DNA of 38,118 bases from an uncultured Clostridia bacterium (GCA_947624155.1 CANQJB010000010.1:1-38118), one strand, 5' to 3'. Shown: positions 14,343 through 24,067, counted from the stretch's first letter. Notes: generated by a model not told the origin, from the sequence alone. Program-made: numbers and translations.

Positions 14343-16810
14343 TATTTCGAACCTCCTTTGACATATTCAGCATAGCTGTAAGTCTTTCCGCCGGCCTTAA
14401 CGGTTCTCGCGTCGAGATCGACGACGGTCTCGTAGCCGTTGGAATAGGTGGTGGTGAGCAGCTTGCCGTCATTCTCGACCTTGTAGTCGCTGATAGTCGC
14501 GCCGGCAGCGGGAGTCAGAACTTCGCTGACAAGCTGATAAGCCTTGGCCGCTTCGTCGAGCCAGCCCTCTGCTGTGCAGTAGAACAGGTTGACGTAGTCG
14601 GTGTTGACCAGCTCGGTCGCTTCCTCGCTGATGAAGTCAAAGTGAATGTTGGAGCCGGCTGCTATTGCCTTCAGCACCGCGATTGTGGTGTCCGGAGTGC
14701 CGTTGATTGCCTCGCAGGAGTAGTCGACATAGCCGTGGATAACCATCTGATAGAACGGGATATCGACGTCGATCAGCTTATACTGGGAGGACTGGAGCGT
14801 CAGGTTCTTGATCCTTGTTACATGAGGAATCAGGAAGGCGTTCGGAGAATCGGCAATCGTCTTTCCGCAGGCTTCGTTCGCCGCTTCGTAGTAATCGGTT
14901 ATGTACTTCGCGGTGGCGCTGCGGTTGGTGCGGTATTTGTTCGAGAAGTCTGACCAGAGCGTTGTCGAAACAAGGCCGAGGCCGGCGCCCTGATCAAATT
15001 TCGAGAGGTTCTTTGTAACCTTATTTGAAAGCTTTTCTATGGATCTCGGGCTCAGGAGCGCGGGAGCGATTCCCGAGTCGGGAGTTCCGTAGGCGATGTT
15101 ATAGGTGTACTGACGGGAGTAGGATTTCGATACGCGGTAAGCGGTGTTGAACAGAGTCCAGAAGCCGTTGCCGTTCGACTCAAAGGTGATGCCGGAAACG
15201 GTCGCGTAGTAATCAACTCCACTGTCGTTGAACGCCTTTATCATCTTTTTATAGGCGCCCTTGCCGCCGAGGACCGAGGCAACCGAGTCGCCGGTGTCGA
15301 TCATCGGGTCCATCGAATCTTCGGTCCAGTCGTTGTAGTTGACGACGATGCTGTCGGCTCCGGATTCACGGAGAGTATCGACTATTTCGGTAGCTTCATC
15401 GAAGGGAGTGAAAGCAGTCTTGATTCCGACCGGAACGCCGAGGATCGACTTTGACTTGCGGGTGCCGCCGTAGAAGTCGATATAGAGCGCGGGCTCTGAA
15501 GCGCCGGGCTGCTGAGTGAGCCCCTCTTCTTCGATGAGGTAATTGCGGTAGACGTCTGCGATCTCGCCGTAGGTGACGGTGTCGCCCTTAGCGGTGATCG
15601 GGAAGTATTTGACGCCGATTCTGTCGACTGCGATGGTTCCATCGCCCTTTTCAAAGACCATAATCGCCGAGGAGTCGCCGGTCATATAGTAGTTGTCGGT
15701 GGAGCGGAGGGTGAAGGAGAAGTAGCAGTCGTTATAGCTGGAGTTCTCGGTCTTGGAGTGTGAGACGTTGGCGTTTGCCGAGGCGAAGGTGTCGCCGTCG
15801 GTGGCGATCATTACTAGGCCGTCCTTGCCGGTGACCATTGCCATTATCGGCAGATAAGCCTGCTCGCACATATCCGGCTCAACCTCGCGGACCTGAGTTA
15901 TGTCGCGGTTGTAGACATACTGAGAATAGTCGGAGTAGTTGCCCTTGCCGTTGTTGAGGTTGATGATCGCGCCGGAGCCGTCCGGAACGAACATATATCC
16001 CTCGCCCTCGTCGTTGACCGCGCCCATGTAAGGAGTCAGGGCGACTTCGGTCAGAACGATGGTGTCGGTGTCGGCCTCCTGGTCGTCGACGCCTTCTTTA
16101 TAGCCGTTGCGCTCGTTGATCTCTTTGGTGTCGATATAGACATAGAGAGCGTCGTCTTCGAGCTCGAAGTGAACGGGGACGACTGCGCCGGCGGTTGAAA
16201 GGGCGTTATAGGTAACGATCAGGCCGTTGTCGGTGGTCTCAAACTCGGTCTTGCCGTTTTCTGTCGCCTGGCGGTAAGAATACAGGAACGCAGAGGACTG
16301 AATCAGGTCGGTCGCGTTGCCGTATTTATAAGCGAGGTTGGACATACGGTTCTTGCGGTTGTTGCCGGTTGCGACGCTGTCGTTAAGAGCGTCGAGAGGA
16401 GTGGTCCAATAGATTTTTCCGGTCGCTTTGACATAAAGGCCGATTCTTTCGAGAGCTTCCTCGATATCGTTTTCCTTGTCATAAACGCCTTCGTCATAGT
16501 AGAGGATAAAGCTGTCGTTTTCGGCGGCGACCTTGCAGTTGGCTATTGCCTCTTCGTCGGTCGGGACATAAACGCGGGGCTCTTCCTCTTCTTCCTCGGC
16601 TTCGCCTTCGGGAGCTTCGGCGTCGGAATCAGCTTCGGTCTCCGAATCGGCGTCTGCTTCGGGAGCGGCTTCGTCGGTTACCTCGGGGGCATCTTCGGGC
16701 GCGGCGCCGTCGGCGTCGGCGAAGACTGTCACAGAGGTCGACATCAGGATTGCCGCGCAAAGCAGGCAAGCCAGTAATTTAAGAATGATATTTCTCATAA
16801 TTTTACTCAC
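14342..16810 (-). CDS. Large secreted DUF5696-like protein
   Basis: An 822-residue exported protein. A signal peptide (about 1-32, ending VFADA) is followed by a very acidic Glu/Asp/Ala linker (about 34-80). The folded remainder alternates beta-rich segments (about 90-420, including MFVPDGSGAIINLNNGKG) with a probable barrel-like half (about 430-780, including PALYIDFYGGTR and DSIVVNYNDW). The overall layout recalls the DUF5696 family and, more loosely, beta-sandwich plus TIM-barrel glycoside hydrolases; both are judged from memory without a search. No lipobox or C-terminal anchor is seen, so it is released or held by partners. It lies between Yip1 (11 nt upstream) and permease pair 2, with which it is translationally coupled. 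A role in handling an extracellular glycan is an inference. Confidence 0.75.
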   Translation of the reverse strand: MSKIMRNIILKLLACLLCAAILMSTSVTVFADADGAAPEDAPEVTDEAAPEADADSETEADSDAEAPEGEAEEEEEEPRVYVPTDEEAIANCKVAAENDSFILYYDEGVYDKENDIEEALERIGLYVKATGKIYWTTPLDALNDSVATGNNRKNRMSNLAYKYGNATDLIQSSAFLYSYRQATENGKTEFETTDNGLIVTYNALSTAGAVVPVHFELEDDALYVYIDTKEINERNGYKEGVDDQEADTDTIVLTEVALTPYMGAVNDEGEGYMFVPDGSGAIINLNNGKGNYSDYSQYVYNRDITQVREVEPDMCEQAYLPIMAMVTGKDGLVMIATDGDTFASANANVSHSKTENSSYNDCYFSFTLRSTDNYYMTGDSSAIMVFEKGDGTIAVDRIGVKYFPITAKGDTVTYGEIADVYRNYLIEEEGLTQQPGASEPALYIDFYGGTRKSKSILGVPVGIKTAFTPFDEATEIVDTLRESGADSIVVNYNDWTEDSMDPMIDTGDSVASVLGGKGAYKKMIKAFNDSGVDYYATVSGITFESNGNGFWTLFNTAYRVSKSYSRQYTYNIAYGTPDSGIAPALLSPRSIEKLSNKVTKNLSKFDQGAGLGLVSTTLWSDFSNKYRTNRSATAKYITDYYEAANEACGKTIADSPNAFLIPHVTRIKNLTLQSSQYKLIDVDIPFYQMVIHGYVDYSCEAINGTPDTTIAVLKAIAAGSNIHFDFISEEATELVNTDYVNLFYCTAEGWLDEAAKAYQLVSEVLTPAAGATISDYKVENDGKLLTTTYSNGYETVVDLDARTVKAGGKTYSYAEYVKGGSK

Positions 16811-16821
16811 TTTCTGCTTTG

Positions 16822-17457
16822 TCAGCTTCTAACTCGATAGAGTATCTCGGTGTAGATGGTTGCGAAGAATACATAGACCTGCTGGAAGAGCGACATGACC
16901 AGCGCGAGAAGGCAGAGGATAAGGACCATGCCCAAAACGGTGCAGATCATACTGACGATGGTCATTGTGAAGTTATACTGGTGGCAGGCTTTCATTCCGA
17001 AGACCATCAGGACAACCGACCACCAAAGGCCGACCTGGGAAATTGCGGTGTACCAGATGCTCTCATCAAGGGTGAGGCCGTAGGTAATCGCGGTTGAGAG
17101 GAAATTGCAGACGATGAACGGAACGAGCGCGTAGGCGGTGTAGATCGCGACTCTGCGCATATTTCCTTCGCCGTCGAACAGGGTGCAGATACTCCAGTTG
17201 GAGACTACCCAGGTTGCGTAATAGGCAACGGATTGAACAAGGATCGGGACGATGTTGAATACATCGCTGTAAGCCTTCATGTTGTAGGCAAATCCTCCGT
17301 AACGGGAGGAGAAGACCTGGGAACAGAAGAGAAGGAAGACGATGAAGAAGGCGATTTTAATTGAGCCGGCCTTTTTCCATCTCATGTCCTCATATCCCTC
17401 TGTCGGGTGGAAGACGACGTGCTTGACCCATTGCCACGGTTTCATATCATAGATCAT
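16822..17457 (-). CDS. Yip1-family membrane protein
   Basis: A 211-residue protein with five predicted membrane segments. The N-terminal cytoplasmic motif VFHPTEGYEDMRWKKAGS is the signature start of bacterial Yip1-domain proteins, and the polar residues between helices fit that family. Bacterial members have no established function. Its ATG overlaps the stop of the NHL-repeat gene by 4 nt (ATGA at 17457-17454), strongly suggesting that the two proteins are made together and interact in the membrane. The DUF5696-like gene follows after 11 nt. Confidence 0.85.
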   Translation of the reverse strand: MIYDMKPWQWVKHVVFHPTEGYEDMRWKKAGSIKIAFFIVFLLFCSQVFSSRYGGFAYNMKAYSDVFNIVPILVQSVAYYATWVVSNWSICTLFDGEGNMRRVAIYTAYALVPFIVCNFLSTAITYGLTLDESIWYTAISQVGLWWSVVLMVFGMKACHQYNFTMTIVSMICTVLGMVLILCLLALVMSLFQQVYVFFATIYTEILYRVRS

Positions 17458-19142
17458 TTACCCTTGCCCCCTTTCTTTTGCTTTGCGTCGGCGACCGCCT
17501 TGACTACGGCGTCCCTGCCCTTGTTATAGACATATCCGACGCCGGTGGCGATAAGCTTCTGCGGGATCTTTCCCTTCTTCTTGAGGTGCTTGATTACGAA
17601 CCACACGATTACAAGGAGAATTATGATTATGACATAGAGGGTGAAGTTATCTCTGAGGCCCTCCTGGCGGTTTGCCTCGAAAGCGCGGTCATAGTCGGTA
17701 TCGGTGAAGGCGAGCTTCGCATATTTCATCGCGCCCTCGTAGTCCTCCTGATTGTAGAGGGCCTTCGCGGTTCCGACGAGAGCCATATAGAAGCCGCCGT
17801 CGCGCTTTAAGACCTCCTGCCAGACATCGTAGGCTTCTTCATAGAAACCGGCGTTGTGCAGAGCGATCGCCTGGTGGACATAGGAGCCGAACTCGGTCAG
17901 ACCGAAGACGGTGATGTCGTTGTTGCGGCCGTCGAGGATATAGATGTTGTCGCCGTAGGTTTCGATCGCGTTCGGGTTGTTAAATCCGCCGCGCTGCTCC
18001 TCCTGGTCGAAGCCGAAGATAAGAAGCTGGTTGCAGCGCTCATCATACTGGAAGATTCGGCCGGAGGTATAGTCGAGAATGTTGACGAACTTGTCGTCAG
18101 AGATCGCGATGTCGGTAAGACGTGTAGCATAGGTGGTGCCGTTGTAGGTTACCGAGACCTGGTCGCCGAACTGGTTGTTGTCGGCGGTGAGCTCCAAAAT
18201 GTTGTAGCCCGCGGGGTTCATCTTCTTGACCGCGTCGGTGGTGGTGTTCGCGACCTCGGTAACCGTCCAGATAAAGCCCTCGTCGTCGATATCGAAGTTG
18301 GCGTATTCGACAGGTGTGGACTTTGTCAGCGAAGCGAGCTGCTCTTCGGAAGCGATCTTTCTCCAGATCCTGTTTCTGATAACCTCGGCGGTTACCTCAA
18401 CTCTGTTCTGACCGTAGAACCCGATAAAGGTTCCGGAGTCGGAGAACATTATCGCGCCCTTGTTGACTGCCGGGCAGATGACGTAAACGTTGCCGGCGGC
18501 GTCGACACAGACCTTGGTGCAGTAGAAGGATACGGAGTCATAAAGCTCGGTTTCGGGCTTGTAATACTCGTTGAGGATCTTGGCGGTAGTCTTTGTCGAC
18601 TCAACGCACTTGACGATTCTCTGGTGGTCTCTGTCGGCGATATACATGACGTCGTCCTTGTCGACAAAGATTCCGTAAGGGCTCTTAAGAGTCTTGAGGT
18701 CGTCCTCGTCGAGCTCGATCACGTTGCCTTCCTCGTCGACGACCGTGTGTTCCTCGTCGTCGTCAAGACCGCTGAATGTCTTGTAGCAGGCGAGAAGGTT
18801 GAAGTTGATATCGGTTCTGATTATTCTGTTGTTGCCGGTATCGGCGATGAAGAACTCGTCATTAGGAGACAGATAGAAGTCCTTCGCATCGCCGAGGGTT
18901 ATCGGCTCTTTTTCGCCGATGAAGAATTCGCTGGTCGGATCTCTGAGCTGTTTGAGCTGATCCTGGAGGTCGACGGTATTGATGACCTCATAGCCGGCCT
19001 GAGAGGGAACTGCATTCCACCAGGCGTCATAGTTGTATGTAGTGTAGGGATCGACCGCGCTGACGACCGAGGTCATCAGCATTACTGCCGCAAGCGCCGC
19101 GATCAGTACACTCGAGAGTTTTTTAAATTTCATACTCGTCAC
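17454..19142 (-). CDS. Membrane-anchored NHL-repeat beta-propeller with TPR segment
   Basis: A 562-residue exported protein. A signal peptide (about 1-30) precedes an NHL-type propeller (about 75-420) with repeats such as FYLSPNDEFFIADTGNNRII, GIFVDKDDVMYIADRDHQRI and IETYGDNIYILDGRNNDITV. Two TPR-like helical pairs follow (about 428-495: AIALHNAGFYEEAYDVWQEV, ALYNQEDYEGAMKYAKLAF), then one membrane helix (about 512-531) and a Lys-rich cytoplasmic tail. The propeller and TPR therefore face outward. NHL propellers bind proteins, glycans or RNA; here a docking or scaffold role for the secreted partners is likely but inferred. The start is a GTG 7 nt after AAGGTG; ATG at codon 4 is an alternative. 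It is coupled to Yip1 by an ATGA overlap. Confidence 0.85.
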   Translation of the reverse strand: MTSMKFKKLSSVLIAALAAVMLMTSVVSAVDPYTTYNYDAWWNAVPSQAGYEVINTVDLQDQLKQLRDPTSEFFIGEKEPITLGDAKDFYLSPNDEFFIADTGNNRIIRTDINFNLLACYKTFSGLDDDEEHTVVDEEGNVIELDEDDLKTLKSPYGIFVDKDDVMYIADRDHQRIVKCVESTKTTAKILNEYYKPETELYDSVSFYCTKVCVDAAGNVYVICPAVNKGAIMFSDSGTFIGFYGQNRVEVTAEVIRNRIWRKIASEEQLASLTKSTPVEYANFDIDDEGFIWTVTEVANTTTDAVKKMNPAGYNILELTADNNQFGDQVSVTYNGTTYATRLTDIAISDDKFVNILDYTSGRIFQYDERCNQLLIFGFDQEEQRGGFNNPNAIETYGDNIYILDGRNNDITVFGLTEFGSYVHQAIALHNAGFYEEAYDVWQEVLKRDGGFYMALVGTAKALYNQEDYEGAMKYAKLAFTDTDYDRAFEANRQEGLRDNFTLYVIIIILLVIVWFVIKHLKKKGKIPQKLIATGVGYVYNKGRDAVVKAVADAKQKKGGKGK

Positions 19143-19191
19143 CGCTTTTCACCTTTCATTATTATAGTATAGCAATATGTCGGAGATGGTC

Positions 19192-20169
19192 TTAGTCCTT
19201 CATACCGGAGTTTGCCATTGTTTCCATAACATTACTCTGGGCAATCAGGAATATGACAAGCGGAGGGATCATAAGTACGACAGCCGAGGCGTAGATGATA
19301 CCCTGACGGGCGATACCTGCGGCGGCGATCTGGCTCATGATGGTCGGCAGAGTCTTGAGGTCTTCCTTATAGACGAGCGCGCCGCCCTGAACGTTCCAGG
19401 CGCCCTGGAACACGAAGATAATCAGGGTTGCAATCGCAGGCTTCTGGTTAGGAATGACGACCTGCCAGCAGGTGCGGAATGCGCCCGCGCCGTCGACCTT
19501 TGCCGCGTCGATGATCGCGTCGTTGATGGTCGACATATTCTGTCTCATCAGATACAGACCCATCGAGGTTGCGACGTTAGGCAGGATCAGCGCCCAATAG
19601 GTATTGATCATACCCATTTTCGCCATAACGACGAACTGCATGATCCATGTCGCGGTCGAGGTGAACAGCATCGAAGTGACGATGATTTGGTTTGCGAATT
19701 TATAGCCGGGAATATTCGGGCATTTCGAGAGGACGTATGCACAGCAGCAGACCACGAAAACGTGCATCAGGGTGATGACGATTGTGATGAATACCGAGTT
19801 GAAAACGTATCTCGAGAAGGGAACCCAGAGGTTTCCTGCGACCTTGAACAGATTCGAGAAGTTCTCGCCTGTCGGTGATACGACATAGAGCTTAGGCGGG
19901 AATACGAAGAGTTCGCTTATCGGCTTGAAGGATTGGATAATCGAATAGTAGAGCGGGAAGATCATAAAGATTCCCAACAGAGCGAGAAGAATGAATATCG
20001 CGATATCTCCGCCGAGGGAGCCGTTAATGTGCTTGCCCTTCGACTTCTTGACTCTTGCCTTTTCGATGTCGCCTCTTCTCTTCTGGCGCTTTCTGAGCCT
20101 TTTTAACGCTCTCGCGTTTTGAGCTTCAACTGAATCCATTACGGGATTCTTGACAGCGGTTTCAGCCAT
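19192..20169 (-). CDS. Carbohydrate ABC transporter permease, MalG type (pair 1)
   Basis: A 325-residue permease with a basic N-terminal tail (about 1-48), six membrane helices and the EAA loop DAAKVDGAGAFRTCWQVVIP. It begins 19 nt after the MalF-type partner and pairs with it. The adjacent solute-binding protein (21155-24067) is the obvious delivery protein. It needs a MalK/MsmX-type ATPase, and none is encoded in the window. Confidence 0.93.
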   Translation of the reverse strand: MAETAVKNPVMDSVEAQNARALKRLRKRQKRRGDIEKARVKKSKGKHINGSLGGDIAIFILLALLGIFMIFPLYYSIIQSFKPISELFVFPPKLYVVSPTGENFSNLFKVAGNLWVPFSRYVFNSVFITIVITLMHVFVVCCCAYVLSKCPNIPGYKFANQIIVTSMLFTSTATWIMQFVVMAKMGMINTYWALILPNVATSMGLYLMRQNMSTINDAIIDAAKVDGAGAFRTCWQVVIPNQKPAIATLIIFVFQGAWNVQGGALVYKEDLKTLPTIMSQIAAAGIARQGIIYASAVVLMIPPLVIFLIAQSNVMETMANSGMKD

Positions 20170-20188
20170 TTATGTTCCCCTCCTTTTG

Positions 20189-21136
20189 TTAATCGGTGTA
20201 TTTGCTCAGCACGTTTCTGATGACTTGGTTACAAATCAGCATAACCGCGAACAGAACGAAGCATATTGCCGAGGCGTAGCCCATTTCGTAACGGATGGAG
20301 CCGTAGTCCTGAGCGTGGTTCATAACGGTATGAACCGCGTAAGCAGTTGACGGCATTCCGCAGAGGGCCGCGCCGACCGAGCCGACGGTGAACGCGCCGG
20401 AGATCGCGAGAACGGCTGCGAAGAGGAGCGACGGACCCATCGCCGGAATGGTGATGGTGAAGAGCTCCTGGAAGCGGTTCTGGATTCCTTCAATAGCGCC
20501 CGCTTCATAAAGCGAGGTATCGATTCCCTGGAAGCCCGCGCGAAGAGCGAGGAAGCCGGCGCCCATCGACATCCAGAGCTGAACGATGATGACGACGGTC
20601 ATCATATAGGTTACGTCGGTCAGCCACTGTTTCGCGGTGTTGATGATTCCCCAGTCGAGAAGAACCGAGTTGAGGTAGCCGTAGGAGTCGCCGGAGAAGA
20701 CGAGCTGCCAGATAACGAAGGCGGAGGGGGTCATCGAGGGAGCGTAGAACACGAAGGTGAAGAATACCTTCAGGAAGGGGTTCATCTCATTTATCAGCCA
20801 TGCGAGAATGAAACTGAGAACATAAGAGAACGGGCCGGTGAATATCGCGAAGATAAGGGTGTTGCGGACTGCGGTCAGAAATACGTCGTCGTTTACGAAC
20901 AGGGAATAGAAGTTCTGGAGGCCGACGTAATGCGGGAACTGAACGAGGTTGAAGCTCGTGAGACCCAGAGGCAGCGACATCAGAACCGGAACCGCAGTAA
21001 AGAGAATGAACAGAGCGAAGAACGGGGCCATCATCCAGTAGCAGGCCTGGTTCATTTTCATAAGGTGAAGCGTGTAATGCCACTTGCTGTCGGTATTAAG
21101 GGGCTTTACAGCCTTTTGTTCTTTAACCTTTGCCAT
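20189..21136 (-). CDS. Carbohydrate ABC transporter permease, MalF type (pair 1)
   Basis: A 315-residue permease with six membrane helices and the EAA loop YEAGAIEGIQNRFQELFTIT. The family signature in the last cytoplasmic loop is intact. It follows the solute-binding protein gene by 18 nt and precedes its MalG partner by 19 nt, the standard order for a sugar importer. Substrate is not evident. Confidence 0.93.
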   Translation of the reverse strand: MAKVKEQKAVKPLNTDSKWHYTLHLMKMNQACYWMMAPFFALFILFTAVPVLMSLPLGLTSFNLVQFPHYVGLQNFYSLFVNDDVFLTAVRNTLIFAIFTGPFSYVLSFILAWLINEMNPFLKVFFTFVFYAPSMTPSAFVIWQLVFSGDSYGYLNSVLLDWGIINTAKQWLTDVTYMMTVVIIVQLWMSMGAGFLALRAGFQGIDTSLYEAGAIEGIQNRFQELFTITIPAMGPSLLFAAVLAISGAFTVGSVGAALCGMPSTAYAVHTVMNHAQDYGSIRYEMGYASAICFVLFAVMLICNQVIRNVLSKYTD

Positions 21137-21154
21137 TATTTATTCCTCCCTCCT

Positions 21155-24067
21155 TTAGTCTTTTAAGAGATCCTCGATATCTATACCGAGTTCCTCGTAT
21201 TTTCTGATGATCTCATCGTTTGTATCCTTATTGTACCAGATCAGAGTGTCGCGCGGGTTAGAGGAGAGGTTGACGGTTTCTCTGAAGGCGTTGGTGATGT
21301 TACGGGTAACGATGTAGGTCGCGGGAATGATGTCGATATCGACGGTGTACATCATCTGCTCACGGATCAGATCGAGTTCTTGCTGGTTCCAGGCGAGCTT
21401 TCCGAGCGCTTCGTAGTTAGCGGTGTCGAAACGTCCGAGAGGGCCTAAGAGTGCTTCGATCGAGCGACCGTATTCAGACTGAGTCTCGGCGGAGGTGAAC
21501 CACTTGATCAGCTCCCAGGCGTCCTTTCTCTGCTCTTCGTTGAGCTTGGAGAAGATGATTCCGCCGGAGGAGGAAGAGGTTGTCGAGCGGTTGATGTTGC
21601 CGTTCTCGTCCTCGGTGCCGGGAATGAGGTTCAGAGACCATGTTCCGCGGATTTCCGGAGCAGCCATGTAGAGCTGGTTATAGAAAGTATAACCGGTAAC
21701 GATGATCGGGTATTCGCCGGAACGGAAACGTGTGAACTGGTCAAACGATTGCTGGAAGCTGTAAGTGTTGTAGAACTTGGTCCACATCTCGAACGCCTCA
21801 ACAGCGGGCTGAGTGTCGAAGATTGTTGCGGTCTTGGACTCGTTGTAGTAGCCGAGGCCGCGCTGGACCATAAAGGTTCCGAAGACGTCGAAGTTGAAGC
21901 CGACGCCCATATAGCTTCTCTGAAGAGTCGGGAGCATATCAATCAGCTCGACCCAGGTATCGGGTCCCTTTTCGAAGCCGAAGGAATTGAGAACGTCGTC
22001 GCGGGTGAACATCATCGAGAAGCTCTGGGAGATCGGCAGTCCGTAGACGCCGCCCTGATATGTATAGAGCGTCATAACGTTCGGCGCGAAGCGCTTAATT
22101 ACATCCTGATAGTCGTCGAACTGAGAGATGTCGACGAGGGTGTCACGGGCGGCCAACTGGATCGGGAGGTCGCCGCCGACGAAGAGAACGACGTCAGGTC
22201 CCTTGCCCGCGAGGGTGGATTCGAGGATACCGCCCTGAACGAGGTTGATGCTGATTGCGATTCCGGTGTCTTCAACGAAGTAGGAATCAACGAGCTCCTT
22301 AACGACCTGAGCCTGGTCACGTCCGAGGGAGACCCAGACGTTGAGCGCGGACTTGTTGTCCTCCGAGAGAATGTTATAGTCGGCGAAGAAGGAGCCGATG
22401 AAGGACTGGAAGCTGAAGCCGAGCTGCTTGATAAAGCTTTCCTTGACGGAGCTTGCAGCCTCGTCGGCGGAAATCAGCTCGATCATGTCGACTTCGAGAT
22501 ACTGGCTGCGGTAGTCGGTCATCCACTGGGACAGCGAGGAGACGTTGTCCTTGATCTGGCCGAGGCAGCCCGGAATATCGTCGGGGCGCTTGACAAGTCT
22601 GTCGAGCAGCTTAGCCATCGTGTCGAGCGAGACGGCCTCGGTGCCGGCGGTTCCCGCGAGAACTTCGATGTCGGCCTTAAGGGCGCGGAGCTGTTCGGCA
22701 TAGCTGGCGAAGTCTTCGAGAATGCCGTGGATCTGCTTGTGAATTTCGTAGTTGTTGTATTCGTCGGGAGAAGGAGAGGTGATCTGAAGGATCTGGCGGT
22801 AGTAGCTGTTGAGATAGTAGACAAGGTCGTCGAGCTGACGCATAATGTCGCCGATCTCACCGGGGATCGCATCGAGAGTCAGAGTGTGCTCGCCGGCTTC
22901 GAGATAGAAGTAAAGGTCGTTGCCGTCGGCGTCGGTCGGAGAGACAACCTGCCACTCGGTCGAGTAGTAGAACTTGATCTGGTCAGCCTCTGCGCAGGGG
23001 ACGACTCCGTCGATATAAAGTCTTCTGTTGGAATAGAGGCCGCGCATCTGGTCCTGTCTTGCGCGGATAGCGACCTTGACCCAGCCGGCTTTGTCCATGT
23101 TAAAGGTCCATGTGACATTCTGTCCGGCGTCCTTCCAGTTCTCCTTGCCGATGGTGTTGTAGATCATCTTGACGGGATCGTGGGGGGATGTCAGATATGT
23201 AGAGCGGTCATAGGTGGGGTAAAGAGTGATGTCGGACGCGCTTGAAGGAGCCTCGCCCTCGAGAGTGAGGTGAATGCCGGCTGAGGAACCGGCCTTCGAG
23301 GCATCGGTGGTGACATTGTCGCACTGAGCTGCGGGCTTGGGAGATTCGGGGTTGTTGAAGGTGATCTTTTCGATCGCGAATTTCGCCTTGACCGAGGTCA
23401 GGGTAATGGTGTGAGTGCCGGCGGTGATATAGAATCCGAGCGGATCGTTAAAGAGTCCGTCGATATCCTTCAGATAGTCCGACATCCACGCGGGTTCTTC
23501 CTCAAGAGTAGGTCTGATCTGGTTTCCGTGAACGTCGGTGCGGAAGGAACGGGTTCCGTCCTCATTGACTTCATAGGATTTTGAGGCAGCGACCCACTTT
23601 TTGGCGAGCGCGACGCGCTCAGCGGTGCTGAAAGCATATTCGCCGTCGATCATCAGGCCGAATTCGATGTTGTTCGCCGCGCCCTCGAGGGCGTAATAAT
23701 CGAACTTGATCGAATACATACCGGTAGTCGGAATGTCGACGGTAAATTCGACCGTTCCGCTTGCCTCCGGCCAGACCAGGGCCTCTCTGCCTTCAAAGGT
23801 TCCGGCATAAGCACCGGAGTCCTCGGAAGCCGAGACGTAATCCTTTCCCCAGATGACCGCTTCGGCGTCAGGTCTGGGGTCGCCTATGTGCTTATCATAG
23901 TAGGTGCTGTAAGTGCGGGCTCTGTTTTCGTCGTCAAGCGACTGGGCAGAAGTCTCTCTGACCTCTTCGGTCTCGGAGGAATCCGCCCAAACAGCTCCGG
24001 CTGTCGGCACTATCATCACTAACGCTATGACCAGCGATATCAGGCGCCTGAACATTTTGTCTTTCAC
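21155..24067 (-). CDS. Giant extracellular solute-binding protein with CBM-like N-terminal domains
   Basis: A 970-residue exported protein; ordinary family-1 sugar-binding proteins have about 420-450. A signal peptide (about 1-28, AVWA cleavage) has no lipobox cysteine. Two beta-sandwich regions resembling carbohydrate-binding modules follow (about 70-240 with VEFTVDIPTTGMYSIKFDY, and about 260-440 with FYLEAGEHTLTLDAIPG). A helical segment (about 445-560) leads to a standard solute-binding fold (about 580-970: GPDVVLFVGGDLPIQLA, VYGLPISQSFSMMFTRDDVL, ELIKWFTSAETQSEYGRSI). It probably captures a polysaccharide or large glycan and hands it to permease pair 1. The GTG start has AAGGTGG 7 nt upstream. 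With no lipid anchor it must be held by partners, and the NHL protein is a candidate (inference). Confidence 0.88.
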   Translation of the reverse strand: MKDKMFRRLISLVIALVMIVPTAGAVWADSSETEEVRETSAQSLDDENRARTYSTYYDKHIGDPRPDAEAVIWGKDYVSASEDSGAYAGTFEGREALVWPEASGTVEFTVDIPTTGMYSIKFDYYALEGAANNIEFGLMIDGEYAFSTAERVALAKKWVAASKSYEVNEDGTRSFRTDVHGNQIRPTLEEEPAWMSDYLKDIDGLFNDPLGFYITAGTHTITLTSVKAKFAIEKITFNNPESPKPAAQCDNVTTDASKAGSSAGIHLTLEGEAPSSASDITLYPTYDRSTYLTSPHDPVKMIYNTIGKENWKDAGQNVTWTFNMDKAGWVKVAIRARQDQMRGLYSNRRLYIDGVVPCAEADQIKFYYSTEWQVVSPTDADGNDLYFYLEAGEHTLTLDAIPGEIGDIMRQLDDLVYYLNSYYRQILQITSPSPDEYNNYEIHKQIHGILEDFASYAEQLRALKADIEVLAGTAGTEAVSLDTMAKLLDRLVKRPDDIPGCLGQIKDNVSSLSQWMTDYRSQYLEVDMIELISADEAASSVKESFIKQLGFSFQSFIGSFFADYNILSEDNKSALNVWVSLGRDQAQVVKELVDSYFVEDTGIAISINLVQGGILESTLAGKGPDVVLFVGGDLPIQLAARDTLVDISQFDDYQDVIKRFAPNVMTLYTYQGGVYGLPISQSFSMMFTRDDVLNSFGFEKGPDTWVELIDMLPTLQRSYMGVGFNFDVFGTFMVQRGLGYYNESKTATIFDTQPAVEAFEMWTKFYNTYSFQQSFDQFTRFRSGEYPIIVTGYTFYNQLYMAAPEIRGTWSLNLIPGTEDENGNINRSTTSSSSGGIIFSKLNEEQRKDAWELIKWFTSAETQSEYGRSIEALLGPLGRFDTANYEALGKLAWNQQELDLIREQMMYTVDIDIIPATYIVTRNITNAFRETVNLSSNPRDTLIWYNKDTNDEIIRKYEELGIDIEDLLKD

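Noticed and set aside
17856-19172. 438-codon plus-strand open frame opposite the NHL-repeat gene
   Set aside because: Valine/leucine/aspartate-rich mirror translation without domains; the minus-strand gene explains the region.
21749-23245. 498-codon plus-strand open frame opposite the solute-binding protein
   Set aside because: Same mirror effect; no start signals and no recognisable motifs.
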